From: a bacterium
Lineage (GTDB): Bacteria > Bacillota > Clostridia > Oscillospirales > Oscillospiraceae
DNA: 35,498 bases
Assembly (NCBI GenBank): GCA_004560375.1
Contig: SFVC01000021.1
Span: 1 to 35,498, forward strand
Direction of reading: 5' to 3'
Shown: positions 23,032-31,302 of the stretch, one piece after another
How positions within the stretch are numbered: the stretch's first letter is position 1
Layout of the letters: each line of letters starts with the position of its first letter
Notes under the pieces: generated by a model
The model's input: only the letters and a program-made list of their open reading frames with translations
What the model was told of the DNA's origin: nothing
The model's database searches: none
Position numbers and translations under genes: made by a program

Positions 23032-23140
23032 GCCGTACCGCTGACGGAAGTGGAGCGCAGATGGAGTACGGCGGCGCGATTGCGTCTGACTGCCCACCGT
23101 CTGGGCGCGCTGATCTGACTCGGTGCGCCCAGTTTCCTTT
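23032..23140 (+). promoter_or_regulatory. ZTP (pfl motif) riboswitch with terminator, upstream of fhs
   Basis: GCCGTAC (23032-23038) pairs perfectly with GTACGGC (23066-23072), preceded by the GGAG of the 5' subdomain at 23063-23066; CTGACGG follows the first strand. The 3' subdomain is a GCCCA/TGGGC stem (23092-23096 with 23102-23106) whose loop and 3' arm give the hallmark CCGTCTGGGC (23097-23106). CTGGGCGC (23101-23108) can instead pair with GCGCCCAG (23125-23132), forming a terminator followed by TTTCCTTT. The two structures exclude each other, as in known ZTP switches, which respond to ZTP/ZMP, the signal of 10-formyl-THF shortage. fhs is one of the typical target genes. Confidence 0.87.
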
Positions 23141-23170
23141 GGAGGCGCCCAATCAAAGGAGGACATCAGG

Positions 23171-24835
23171 ATGAAAACCGACATTGAGATCGCCCAGAGC
23201 GCGGCGATGCTGCCCATCAGCCAGGTGGCGGCCAAGGCCGGCATCGACGAGGAGCTGCTGGAGCACTACGGCCGGGTGAAGGCCAAGATCGACATCGGCC
23301 CCCTGCGGGACAGGCCCCGGAAGGGCAAGCTGATCCTGGTCACCGCCATCAATCCCACCCCCGCCGGGGAGGGCAAAACCACCACCAGCGTGGGGCTGGT
23401 GGACGCGCTGAACCGGCTGGACAAGAACGTGCTGCTGTGCCTGCGGGAGCCCTCCCTGGGCCCGGTGTTCGGGGTGAAGGGGGGCGCGGCCGGGGGCGGC
23501 TACGCCCAGGTGGTGCCCATGGAGGACATCAATCTCCATTTCACCGGCGACTTCCACGCCATCGGCGCGGCCAATAACCTGCTGGCCGCCATGCTGGACA
23601 ACCACATCCAGCAGGGCAACGCCCTGGGCATCGACACGAAGAAGATCACCTGGCGGCGCTGCGTGGACATGAACGACCGGCAGCTGCGGAACATCGTGGA
23701 CGGGCTGGGGGGCCGGATGCAGGGGGTGCCCCGGGAGGACGGCTTTGATATCACCGTGGCCTCCGAGATCATGGCGGTGCTGTGCCTGGCCACCGATCTG
23801 AAGGATCTGAAGGAGCGGCTGGCCCGGATCATCGTGGGCTACACCTATGACGATAAGCCCGTCACCGCCGCCGACCTGAAGGCCCAGGGGGCCATGGCGG
23901 CCCTGCTGAAGGACGCCATCAAGCCCAACCTGGTGCAGACCCTGGAGAACACCCCGGCGCTGGTGCACGGCGGGCCCTTTGCCAACATCGCCCACGGCTG
24001 CAACTCCGTGTCCGCCACCGACACCGCCCTGAAGCTGGCGGACTACGTGGTGACGGAGGCGGGCTTCGGCGCAGATTTAGGCGCGGAGAAGTTTTTGGAT
24101 ATCAAGTGCCGGGCCGCGGGGCTGGAGCCCAGCGCGGTGGTGATCGTGGCCACCGTCAAGGCGCTGAAATACAACGGCGGCGTGGCCAAGGCGGATCTGG
24201 GGACGGAAAACCTGGAGGCGCTGGAGCGGGGCCTGCCCAACCTGCTCAAGCACGTGGAGAACATCACCCAGGTGTACGGCCTGCCCTGCGTGGTGGCCAT
24301 CAACCGGTTCGTCAACGACACCGATGCCGAACTGGCCCTGATCGCCGGCAAGTGCAAGGCGCTGGGGGTGAACGTGGCCCTGTCCGAGGTGTGGGGCCAG
24401 GGCGGCCAGGGCGGTATTGCGCTGGCAGAGGAGGTGCTCCGGCTGTGCGAGCAGCCCCACGAGTTCCGGTTCGCCTATGAGCTGGATCGGCCCTTGCGGG
24501 ACAAGATCGAGATCATTGTCCGCCGTGTGTACGGCGGGGCCGGGGTGAGTTATTCCGCCGCCGCCTCCAGGGAGCTGGAGCGGCTGGAGGCCATGGGCTT
24601 CGGCGGTCTGCCGGTGTGTATGGCCAAGACCCAGTATTCCCTGTCCGACGACCAGACCAAGCTGGGCCGCCCGGAGGGCTTCACCGTCACGGTGTCCAAG
24701 GTGAAGGTGAGCGCCGGGGCGGGCTTTGTGGTGGTGCAGACCGGCGACATCATGACCATGCCCGGCTTGCCGAAGGTTCCCGCCGCGGAACAGATCGACG
24801 TGGACGAAAACGGCGTGATCAGCGGCCTGTTCTGA
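23171..24835 (+). CDS. fhs: Formate-tetrahydrofolate ligase
   Basis: A 554-residue ATP-dependent ligase making 10-formyl-THF from formate and THF, for purine synthesis and, in acetogens, the Wood-Ljungdahl pathway. Family marks: the P-loop PTPAGEGKT at 62-70 in TAINPTPAGEGKTTTSVGLVDAL, KGGAAGGGYAQVVPMEDINLHFTGD, AANNLLAAMLDNHI, and FGADLGAEKFLDIKCR. The length is as in other bacterial enzymes. AAAGGAGG 8 bases before the ATG supports the start; the upstream open frame is riboswitch sequence. The gene stands under a ZTP riboswitch and is followed after 14 bases by dut. Confidence 0.96.
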   Translation: MKTDIEIAQSAAMLPISQVAAKAGIDEELLEHYGRVKAKIDIGPLRDRPRKGKLILVTAINPTPAGEGKTTTSVGLVDALNRLDKNVLLCLREPSLGPVFGVKGGAAGGGYAQVVPMEDINLHFTGDFHAIGAANNLLAAMLDNHIQQGNALGIDTKKITWRRCVDMNDRQLRNIVDGLGGRMQGVPREDGFDITVASEIMAVLCLATDLKDLKERLARIIVGYTYDDKPVTAADLKAQGAMAALLKDAIKPNLVQTLENTPALVHGGPFANIAHGCNSVSATDTALKLADYVVTEAGFGADLGAEKFLDIKCRAAGLEPSAVVIVATVKALKYNGGVAKADLGTENLEALERGLPNLLKHVENITQVYGLPCVVAINRFVNDTDAELALIAGKCKALGVNVALSEVWGQGGQGGIALAEEVLRLCEQPHEFRFAYELDRPLRDKIEIIVRRVYGGAGVSYSAAASRELERLEAMGFGGLPVCMAKTQYSLSDDQTKLGRPEGFTVTVSKVKVSAGAGFVVVQTGDIMTMPGLPKVPAAEQIDVDENGVISGLF

Positions 24836-24849
24836 AAGGAGAATTTATT

Positions 24850-25293
24850 ATGACCGCACCTGTCCCCGTGAAGCTGCTGGATCCCCGGGCCAAGCTGCCC
24901 TCCTACGGCTCGGCCGACGCCGCCGGAGCCGACCTGTACGCCCTTACCGACGGCCCGGTGACCGTCGCCCCGGGGGAGAGCGTCAAGCTGCGTACCGGGC
25001 TGGCGGTGGCTATCCCCCAGGGGTACGTGGGGCTGGTGTTCGCCCGGTCGGGCCTGGCCTGCAAGGGCGGGCTGGCCCCGGCCAACAAGGTGGGCGTCAT
25101 CGACGCCGACTACCGGGGGGAGCTGATGGTGTTCCTCCACAACCACGGTTCGGAATCCCAGATGGTGGAGGACGGCGACCGGATCGCCCAGCTGGCCATC
25201 GTGCCCTATCTCACCGCCCAATTCGCCCCGGCGGAGGAGCTGGACGGTACGGAGCGGGGCCAGGGGGGCTTTGGCTCCACCGGGCGCAGGTAG
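24850..25293 (+). CDS. dut: dUTP diphosphatase
   Basis: A 147-residue trimeric dUTPase that hydrolyses dUTP to dUMP and keeps uracil out of DNA. All five family motifs are visible: GADLYAL (1), ARSGLACKGG (2), GVIDADYRGELMV (3, with the catalytic Asp), GDRIAQLAI (4) and the C-terminal RGQGGFGSTG (5). AAAGGAG lies 7 bases before the start. It probably shares a transcript with fhs; both supply nucleotide metabolism. Confidence 0.95.
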   Translation: MTAPVPVKLLDPRAKLPSYGSADAAGADLYALTDGPVTVAPGESVKLRTGLAVAIPQGYVGLVFARSGLACKGGLAPANKVGVIDADYRGELMVFLHNHGSESQMVEDGDRIAQLAIVPYLTAQFAPAEELDGTERGQGGFGSTGRR

Positions 25294-25362
25294 CCGCCCG
25301 ACTGAAATCGACGATCCGGCGTCCTGCCGGATGGGAACCAAGTGCCGGAGGAGGTTTGTGCT

Positions 25363-26337
25363 ATGCCCGGAAACACCCTGTATATTGTGGTGCCCTGCTA
25401 TAACGAGGAGGAGGTGCTCCCCGAGACCGCCCGCCGCCTGGGGGACAAGCTCCGCGCCCTGATGGCGGCGGGGAAGATCGGCCCCCGTAGCCGGGTGCTG
25501 TTTGTCAACGACGGCTCCAAGGACAAGACCTGGGAGATCATTGAGCGGCTCCACCAGGAGGACGGGCTGATGTGCGGGGTGGATCTGACCCGGAACCGGG
25601 GGCACCAGAACGCCCTGCTGGCGGGCCTCATGACCGCCAAGGATCGGGCGGATATGGTGATCTCCATGGACGCCGACCTCCAGGACGACGTGGACGCGGC
25701 GGACGCCATGGTGGACAAGTACCTGGACGGGGTGGACATCGTGTACGGCGTGCGCTCCTCCCGGAAGAAGGACACCTTCTTCAAGCGCACCACCGCCGAG
25801 GGCTTCTACCGGATGATGGATCTGCTGGGGGCGGAGACGGTGTTCAACCACGCAGACTATCGGCTCATGTCCAAGCGGGCGCTGGAGGGGCTGGCCCAGT
25901 TCACCGAGGTGAACCTGTTCCTCCGGGGCATCGTGCCCATGATCGGCTACCGCACCGACACCGTGGAGTACGAGCGGGGGGAGCGGTTCGCCGGGGAGAG
26001 CAAGTACCCGCTGAAGAAGATGCTGGCCTTTGCTTTGGAGGGGGTCACCTCCCTGTCCGTGCGGCCCCTGCGGATGATCACGGGGCTGGGCTTCCTGGTG
26101 TTCCTGGTTTCGTTGGTGATGATTGTCTATAACGTGGTGCGGTGGGCCATGGGGAACACGGTGGCGGGCTGGGCCAGCCTGGCCTGCTCGGTGTGGTTCA
26201 TCGGGGGGCTGATCCTGCTGTCCCTGGGGGTCATCGGGGAGTATCTGGGCAAGCTCTATCTGGAGAGCAAGGACAGGCCCCGGTTCCTGATCCGGGAGGT
26301 GCTGGACGGGGAGACGGATCAGAAGGACGGCCAATAG
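25363..26337 (+). CDS. Membrane-anchored family 2 glycosyltransferase (GtrB/DPM1-like)
   Basis: A 324-residue enzyme that probably moves a sugar from a nucleotide donor to undecaprenyl phosphate at the inner face of the membrane. The GT-A domain starts YIVVPCYNEEEVLPE, has LFVNDGSKDKTWEII at about 46-60 and the metal-binding ISMDADLQDD (Asp103, Asp105). NRGHQNALLAGL and the HADYRLMSKRALEGL segment are typical of the GtrB/YfdH group. Two membrane helices lie near 241-262 and 273-297 in front of the SKDRPRFLI end motif. The start at 25363 has GGAGGAGG 9 bases upstream; an ATG at 25342 overlaps this site. Acceptor and sugar are unknown. Confidence 0.88.
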   Translation: MPGNTLYIVVPCYNEEEVLPETARRLGDKLRALMAAGKIGPRSRVLFVNDGSKDKTWEIIERLHQEDGLMCGVDLTRNRGHQNALLAGLMTAKDRADMVISMDADLQDDVDAADAMVDKYLDGVDIVYGVRSSRKKDTFFKRTTAEGFYRMMDLLGAETVFNHADYRLMSKRALEGLAQFTEVNLFLRGIVPMIGYRTDTVEYERGERFAGESKYPLKKMLAFALEGVTSLSVRPLRMITGLGFLVFLVSLVMIVYNVVRWAMGNTVAGWASLACSVWFIGGLILLSLGVIGEYLGKLYLESKDRPRFLIREVLDGETDQKDGQ

Positions 26338-26400
26338 CCCCCGATCCCCTTGTCAAAGGGGAAAGATTGTTAAACCTTTATAAATATTCGCGAAAGGCCC

Positions 26401-26429
26401 TTGCAATTTGGGCCCGCTGGGCCTAAAAT
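26401..26429 (+). promoter_or_regulatory. Promoter of the small repeat protein gene
   Basis: TTGCAA (26401-26406) and TAAAAT (26424-26429) with a 17-base spacer; 76 bases before the start codon. A short CCCCTT/AAGGGG hairpin (26346-26361) just after the glycosyltransferase gene may weakly end the upstream transcript. Confidence 0.7.
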
Positions 26430-26505
26430 GAAATACGTGGAAAATGAGGCGGCGCCGGGCAGCGCCGCTGGGCGGCCCACACATTTTAAACAGGAGGGAT
26501 TCCCC

Positions 26506-26925
26506 ATGAGCATTGATTTTGAAAGCCTGAAGGACAAAGCTGTGGTTCTCGCCCAGACCGGCGTGACCAAAGCCAAGGAGCTCACCGAGACCGGCGTGGC
26601 CAAGGCCAAGGAGCTCACCGAGATCGGCAAGCTGAAGGTGCAGAACTCCACCGAGCAGGAGGCCATCCGCAAGGCCTATTCCGAGCTGGGCAAGCTGTAC
26701 TACGCCGAGCGGGGCTCCGCCCCCGAGGCGGCCTACGCCGACCTGTGCCAGCGCATCACCGACGCCCTGGCCCGCATCTCCTACAACAACGAGCGCATCG
26801 CCGACATCAAGGCGGCGGGCCAGATGTCCGACGAGGAAGTGGACGCGGTAGAGCCGGTGGACGAGGAGCCCTCCTGCTGCTGCGGCGGCGAGCCCGAGGC
26901 GGAGGACGACAAGCCCGAGGAGTAA
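26506..26925 (+). CDS. Small acidic protein with tandem 11-residue repeats and Cys cluster, function unknown
   Basis: A 139-residue soluble protein not assigned to a function. Residues 18-28 and 29-39 are near-identical repeats (TGVTKAKELTE and TGVAKAKELTE), followed by IGKLKVQ, IRKAYSELGKLYYAERG and a helix ending in RIADIKAAG. The plan (amphipathic repeat helix, then a KLYYE-type helix pair) recalls a family of small Clostridia proteins that end in a zinc ribbon, but here the ribbon is replaced by an acidic tail with CCCGG (Cys124-126). CAGGAGGG supports the start. It has its own promoter and a strong terminator, so it is a single-gene unit. Confidence 0.75.
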   Translation: MSIDFESLKDKAVVLAQTGVTKAKELTETGVAKAKELTEIGKLKVQNSTEQEAIRKAYSELGKLYYAERGSAPEAAYADLCQRITDALARISYNNERIADIKAAGQMSDEEVDAVEPVDEEPSCCCGGEPEAEDDKPEE

Positions 26926-26940
26926 TGGAAAAAATGAAGG

Positions 26941-26972
26941 AAGCCCCGCGGCCTATGGCCGCGGGGCTTTTT
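26941..26972 (+). terminator. Terminator of the small repeat protein gene
   Basis: A perfect 13-pair stem (26941-26953 with 26957-26969), TAT loop and TTTTT at the end; it also lies 9 bases before the convergent DUF815 gene. Confidence 0.92.
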
Positions 26973-26980
26973 GACCTACG

Positions 26981-28174
26981 TTACAGCGAGAGAACGAATT
27001 GCAGCGCCGTCCGGGGGGTCTGGGCGCCGTGGAACCGCTCCCAGGCCACCGCCTGCCGGTGGAGCTCCTCCGGGGGCAGGGCCACGCCGCGCTGGGCCGC
27101 CAGCAGATCCACCAGGGCCAGGAAGCCCGCCTTGTCCAGCCCCTGGAACAGCACCCGCACCCCGAACCGATCCGCCAGCGAGGTCTTTTCCCGGATGGTC
27201 TCCGAGCGATCCATCTCGTCCCCCGCCCGCTCGGAGATGGTCTGCCGCACCAGATGGCGGCGATTGGAGGTGGCGTACACCGCCACGTTCCGGGGCCGGG
27301 ACTCCACGCCCCCCTCCAGGATGGTTTTCAGGATGGAGTAGGTGGGGTCGTCCCGGTCGAAGGTGAGGTCGTCGATGAACACGATGAACTTCTGCCGCCG
27401 CCCGTCCAGGGTGCGGATGAGGGCGGGCAGGCCCCCCAGGTTCTCCTTGTCCGCCTCGATGATCCGCAGCTCCTCCAGCCCCGGCAGGGTGAGCAGGTGC
27501 TTCACCGTGGCCGACTTGCCCGTGCCGCTCTCGCCGTACAGCAGCACGTTGTTCACCGCGCGGCCCTCCACCAGAGCCCGGGTGTTGCGCTCCACCTCCG
27601 CCCGCTGCTCGTCGTAGCCCAACAGCTGGCTGCTGTCCGGGCTGTCCGGATGGGCCACGGGGATCAGGTCGCCGCTGTCCCACACGAAGGCCCGGTAGCG
27701 GGCGAACCGGCCCGCCCCCTCCCGGCAGTAGGCCTCCGTCAGCGTGTCGAAGGAGAAGGGGACGCCGGCCTGCCACCGGGGCAGGCCGGTGAGCACCCCC
27801 TGGTAGTCGCTGTCCAGCAGCCGGCCCAGCTGGGTCAGCCAGCGGTCGCAGTCCACCCCGGCCAGCAGGGCGAAGGCGGACAGATCCAGCCGTGCCGCCT
27901 GCTCCAGGGCCGGATCCCGATCCCCCCGCTCGGCCAGCAGGGGATAGGGGCCCTCCGACCAGCGCAGGGCGTCCCCCAGCCACTGGCCCAGCCCGGGGAA
28001 GCCCTCCACCCGGAGTTGGTAGAACAGGTCGGTGTATGCCTCCAGCCCGCCCAGGCCGTCCCCGTGGGCGGCGCAGGCCACCAGCCGAAGGGCCCGTTCC
28101 ATCACCGGGCGGGCCAGGATGTCCTTATAGGCCGTGACTCCCTGGAGGGCGGCCAGCATGGTTTTCAGGTTCAT
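26981..28174 (-). CDS. DUF815 AAA-type ATPase
   Basis: A 397-residue cytoplasmic ATPase of the DUF815 family. Walker A is GESGTGKS (214-221), Walker B is FIVFIDDL (263-270), the sensor ATSN is at 301-304, and DRFGVRVLFQGLDKAGFL follows. The N-terminal 200 residues are helical and less conserved. The family is widespread but its job is unknown. The start ATG at 28174 has GAGGAGGG in front; the frame open to 28444 overlaps nrdG and is not coding. Only 17 bases separate it from nrdG, so it is probably the last gene of the nrdD-nrdG operon and under the same NrdR control. Confidence 0.85.
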   Translation of the reverse strand: MNLKTMLAALQGVTAYKDILARPVMERALRLVACAAHGDGLGGLEAYTDLFYQLRVEGFPGLGQWLGDALRWSEGPYPLLAERGDRDPALEQAARLDLSAFALLAGVDCDRWLTQLGRLLDSDYQGVLTGLPRWQAGVPFSFDTLTEAYCREGAGRFARYRAFVWDSGDLIPVAHPDSPDSSQLLGYDEQRAEVERNTRALVEGRAVNNVLLYGESGTGKSATVKHLLTLPGLEELRIIEADKENLGGLPALIRTLDGRRQKFIVFIDDLTFDRDDPTYSILKTILEGGVESRPRNVAVYATSNRRHLVRQTISERAGDEMDRSETIREKTSLADRFGVRVLFQGLDKAGFLALVDLLAAQRGVALPPEELHRQAVAWERFHGAQTPRTALQFVLSL

Positions 28175-28191
28175 GGGGTTCCCTCCTCGGG

Positions 28192-28743
28192 TCAGTCCGG
28201 GGTGATGGGCCGGATGGTGAGATCGCCGTCCCAGGACACCGGGGCGTGGGCGGCAAGGCTGGCGGGGACGTTCAAAACTCGCTGGTTGGAGGAGCCTCGG
28301 AAGCGCAGGTTCAGATCCTTTTTCGCCTCCACGAAGGGGCCGTCCACCAGCACGTCTAGGAGGGAGAGCAGCTCGTCGGTGCATTCGCACCGGGCGCGGC
28401 TGTCCTTCCACAGCTCCTCGTCCAGGAGATAGCCGGAATAGCACCAGATCTCCTTGTGCGGGTATGCCTCCTTCACCCGCCGCAGGAAGGGCAGCAGAGC
28501 CCGCTGGTTGTCCGGCTCCAAGGGCTCGCCGCCCAGCAGGGACAGGCCCTTGATGTGGGCGGGGGAGAGGGCGGCCAGAATCTTGTCCTCCTCAACCTTG
28601 GTGAAGGGCTGGCCGTAGGCGAAGTCCTGGGCCTCCGGGTTGAAGCAGCCGGGGCAGCGGTGGGTGCAGCCCGACACGAACAGGGACACCCGGACGCCGG
28701 GGCCGTTGGCCACGTCGGCCCATTTTATTGTCGCGTAATTCAT
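28192..28743 (-). CDS. nrdG: Anaerobic ribonucleoside-triphosphate reductase activating protein
   Basis: A 183-residue radical SAM enzyme that makes the glycyl radical on NrdD. The cluster motif is SGCTHRCPGCF (Cys26, Cys30, Cys33), preceded by NGPGVRVSLFVSG; GLSLLGGEPLEPDN is the SAM-binding GGE region and IWCYSGY the later strand. AAAAGGAG precedes the ATG at 28743. It is separated from nrdD by 79 bases that contain a stable hairpin. Confidence 0.95.
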   Translation of the reverse strand: MNYATIKWADVANGPGVRVSLFVSGCTHRCPGCFNPEAQDFAYGQPFTKVEEDKILAALSPAHIKGLSLLGGEPLEPDNQRALLPFLRRVKEAYPHKEIWCYSGYLLDEELWKDSRARCECTDELLSLLDVLVDGPFVEAKKDLNLRFRGSSNQRVLNVPASLAAHAPVSWDGDLTIRPITPD

Positions 28744-28783
28744 AGCAGTCTCCTTTTCAGCGGTGTGGGGCACAGAGGGCGAA

Positions 28784-28813
28784 AGCCGGGGCGGTTGGTG
28801 AACCGCCCCGGCT
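28784..28813 (-). terminator. Intercistronic hairpin between nrdD and nrdG
   Basis: A perfect 13-pair stem (28784-28796 with 28801-28813) and a 4-base loop. On the minus strand only CTTTCG follows, so partial termination or mRNA stabilisation after nrdD is more likely than a complete stop. Confidence 0.7.
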
Positions 28814-28822
28814 GCGTTTTGT

Positions 28823-30949
28823 TTATAGGTGCAGAACGCGGGACGCGATCTCCTTGGTCTTGCCCTCGTTCCAGAAGTTCTCGCCCAGGTAGCCGCAGGT
28901 GCGCCTGGTGACATTCATCTTGGCGTGATCCTTGTTGTGGCAGCAGGGGCACTCCCACTCGTTGTCCTCGTTGACGACGATCTCCCCGTCGTAGCCGCAC
29001 ACCTGGCAGTAGTCGCTCTTGGTGTTGAACTCGGCGTACTGGATGTTGTCGTAGATGAACCGCACCACGTCCTTCAGAGCCTCCAGGTTGTGGCGCATAT
29101 TGGGGATCTCCACGTAGGAGATGCACCCGCCGCTGGAGATCTTCTGGAACTGGCTCTCGAAGGTGAACTTGGAGAAGGCGTCGATGTCCTCCCGCACGTC
29201 CACGTGGTAGCTGTTGGTGTAGTAGCCCTTGTCGGTGATGTCGGGGATGGTGCCGAACCGCTCCTTGTCGATGCGGGCGAAGCGGTAGCACAGGCTCTCC
29301 GCCGGGGTGCCGTACAGGGCGAAGCCGATGTTGGTCTCGCGGCGCCACCGGTCGGTGGTCTCCCGCAGGTGCTTCATCAGCCGCAGGGCAAAGTCCTCCC
29401 CCTCCGGCTCGGTCTGGGAGCAGCCCTTCACCAGCTTGGTGACCTCGTACAGGCCGATGTAGCCCAGGGAGATGGAGGAGTAGCCGCCGTACAGCAGCTT
29501 GTCGATGGTCTCGCCCTTGTCCAGCCGGGCCACGGCGCCGTACTGCCAGTGGATGGGGGACACGTCGGAGCGGATACCCTTCAGGGCGTTGTGGCGGCAC
29601 ATCAGGGCCTCGAAGCACAGCTCCAGCCGCTCCTCCAGCAGGGGCCAGAACTTGTCCTCGTCCTGGCCGGAGAGGATGCCGATCTGGGGCAGGTTGAGGG
29701 ACACCACGCCCTGGTTAAACCGGCCCTCGAACTTGTAGTTGCCGTTCTCGTCCTTCCAGGGGGACAGGAAGGAGCGGCAGCCCATGGGGGAGAACACGTT
29801 GCCCTCGTAGTGTTCCCGCATCTTCTTGGCGGAGATGTAGTCGGGGTACATCCGCTTGGCGGAGCACTTGACGGCCAGCTCCGTGAGGTAGTCGTACTCC
29901 CCGCCGGTGAGGTTGTTGCACTCGTCCAGCACGTACACCAGCTTGGGGAAGGCGGGGGTGATGTACACGCCCTTCTCGTTCTTGATGCCCTCCAGCCGCT
30001 GGGTGAGGATCTCCTTGATGATGGCGGCGTTCTCCTGGATGTAGGGGTCGCCCTCCCGCAGCACCAGGAACAGGGTGACGAAGGGGGACTGGCCGTTGGT
30101 GGTCATCAGGGTGTTGATCTGGTACTGGATGGTCTGCACGCCGCTTTTGAGCTCGTCCCGGGTGCGGGCCCGGGCCAGCTTTTCGATGGTGGCGTCGTCC
30201 AGCTCGGGGGCGGCCTCCCGGGTCTTGCGAAGGTACTTCTCATAGGTGAGCCGCAGGTACTTGCCCAGGTGGCTCATCTCCACCGACTGGCCGCCGTACT
30301 GGTTGGAGGCCACGCAGGAGATGATCTGGGTGACAACGGTGCAGGCCACCTGGAAGCTCTTGGGGGACTCGATGAGCTTGCCGTTGATCATGGTGCCGTT
30401 GTCCAGCATATCGCCGATGTTCACCAGGCAGCAGTTGAAGATGTGCTGCACGAAATAGTCCGCGTCGTGGAAGTGGAGCACGCCCTCGTCATGGGCCTTG
30501 GAGATGTGCTCGGGCAGCAGGATGCGGCGGGTCAGATCCCGGCTCACCTCGCCGGCGATGTAGTCCCGCTGAGTGGAGGCGATGGCGGTGTTCTTGTTGG
30601 CGTTCTCTTCCGCCAGCTCCTTGTTGTCGTTGCGGATGAGGGACAGGATGGACTCGTCGGTGGTGTTGGCCTTGCGTACCAGGGCCCGGGTGTAGCGGTA
30701 GATGATGTACGCCTTGGCCAGCTCGTACTTGCCGGCGGCCATCAGCTTGGTCTCCACCATATCTTGTATATCCTCCACCAGCAGGCGCTTGCGGCCCTTT
30801 GTGGCGGCCACCGCGTCGGCGATGACGTCGATGGAGCCCTCGTCGATGCGGTAGGGCTCATCCACCGCCTGGTTGGCCTTCTGGATGGCGGCGACAATCT
30901 TGGAACGGTCGAACTCGACGACGGAATCGTCTCTCTTGATGACTTTCAT
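28823..30949 (-). CDS. nrdD: Anaerobic ribonucleoside-triphosphate reductase, class III
   Basis: A 708-residue enzyme reducing ribonucleotides to deoxyribonucleotides without oxygen. Residues 1-95 form an ATP-cone allosteric domain (KVIKRDDSVVEFDRSKI). The catalytic barrel follows, with FFLVLREGDPY, GCRSFLSPWKDENG and RFNQGVVSLNLPQIG. Near the C-terminus two CxxC pairs (CQVCG and CPCC) bind zinc, and the glycyl-radical motif is RTCGYLG with Gly686. GGGGAG precedes the ATG. The promoter upstream carries two NrdR boxes. This gene marks the organism as an anaerobe. Confidence 0.97.
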   Translation of the reverse strand: MKVIKRDDSVVEFDRSKIVAAIQKANQAVDEPYRIDEGSIDVIADAVAATKGRKRLLVEDIQDMVETKLMAAGKYELAKAYIIYRYTRALVRKANTTDESILSLIRNDNKELAEENANKNTAIASTQRDYIAGEVSRDLTRRILLPEHISKAHDEGVLHFHDADYFVQHIFNCCLVNIGDMLDNGTMINGKLIESPKSFQVACTVVTQIISCVASNQYGGQSVEMSHLGKYLRLTYEKYLRKTREAAPELDDATIEKLARARTRDELKSGVQTIQYQINTLMTTNGQSPFVTLFLVLREGDPYIQENAAIIKEILTQRLEGIKNEKGVYITPAFPKLVYVLDECNNLTGGEYDYLTELAVKCSAKRMYPDYISAKKMREHYEGNVFSPMGCRSFLSPWKDENGNYKFEGRFNQGVVSLNLPQIGILSGQDEDKFWPLLEERLELCFEALMCRHNALKGIRSDVSPIHWQYGAVARLDKGETIDKLLYGGYSSISLGYIGLYEVTKLVKGCSQTEPEGEDFALRLMKHLRETTDRWRRETNIGFALYGTPAESLCYRFARIDKERFGTIPDITDKGYYTNSYHVDVREDIDAFSKFTFESQFQKISSGGCISYVEIPNMRHNLEALKDVVRFIYDNIQYAEFNTKSDYCQVCGYDGEIVVNEDNEWECPCCHNKDHAKMNVTRRTCGYLGENFWNEGKTKEIASRVLHL

Positions 30950-31062
30950 TGGTAGCTCCCCTTCTCAGCGGCTGAACTGCTGTATATCGTCGTTCCCGGA
31001 GGGCGGGCGGGAGCCGGATCCGGCCCGCTCTGGAATCCCATCCCATTGGGAGGCGCTCCACC

Positions 31063-31122
31063 ATAATACTATATCTTGTGGTGTATGTCAAGCTGTTCCG
31101 GAAAAATTTCGCAAATATTGTG
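31063..31122 (-). promoter_or_regulatory. nrdDG promoter with two NrdR boxes
   Basis: On the minus strand TTGACA (31086-31091) and TATTAT (31063-31068) are 17 bases apart. CACAAGATATAGT (31068-31080) agrees with the NrdR box core at 12 of 13 positions and lies between -35 and -10. A second, weaker box CACAATATTTGCG (31110-31122) agrees at 10 of 13. The boxes are 42 bases apart, close to four helical turns, as needed for cooperative NrdR binding. NrdR represses ribonucleotide reductase genes when dATP/ATP is high; nrdR itself is not in the window. Confidence 0.8.
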
Positions 31123-31302
31123 GGCGCTTTTTGAAACCCCTTGCCTTCCAAGGCATTTGGGGGCCTGTGTCCGCCCGTCCGGGGCCGGCATAGACTGGAG
31201 TGCACCCAGGCGGGGATTGCGCCCGCGCCTCCGCGCCCGACTCCGGCCCCGGCGGGGGCCGCGGGATCCCCCTGGGCCGGGGCCGGTGAAAGGAGCGTAT
31301 TC

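Noticed and set aside
28829..30955. A 708-residue open frame on the plus strand opposite nrdD
   Set aside because: It mirrors nrdD codon for codon and has low-complexity composition; nrdD is certain from its ATP cone, zinc site and glycyl-radical motif.
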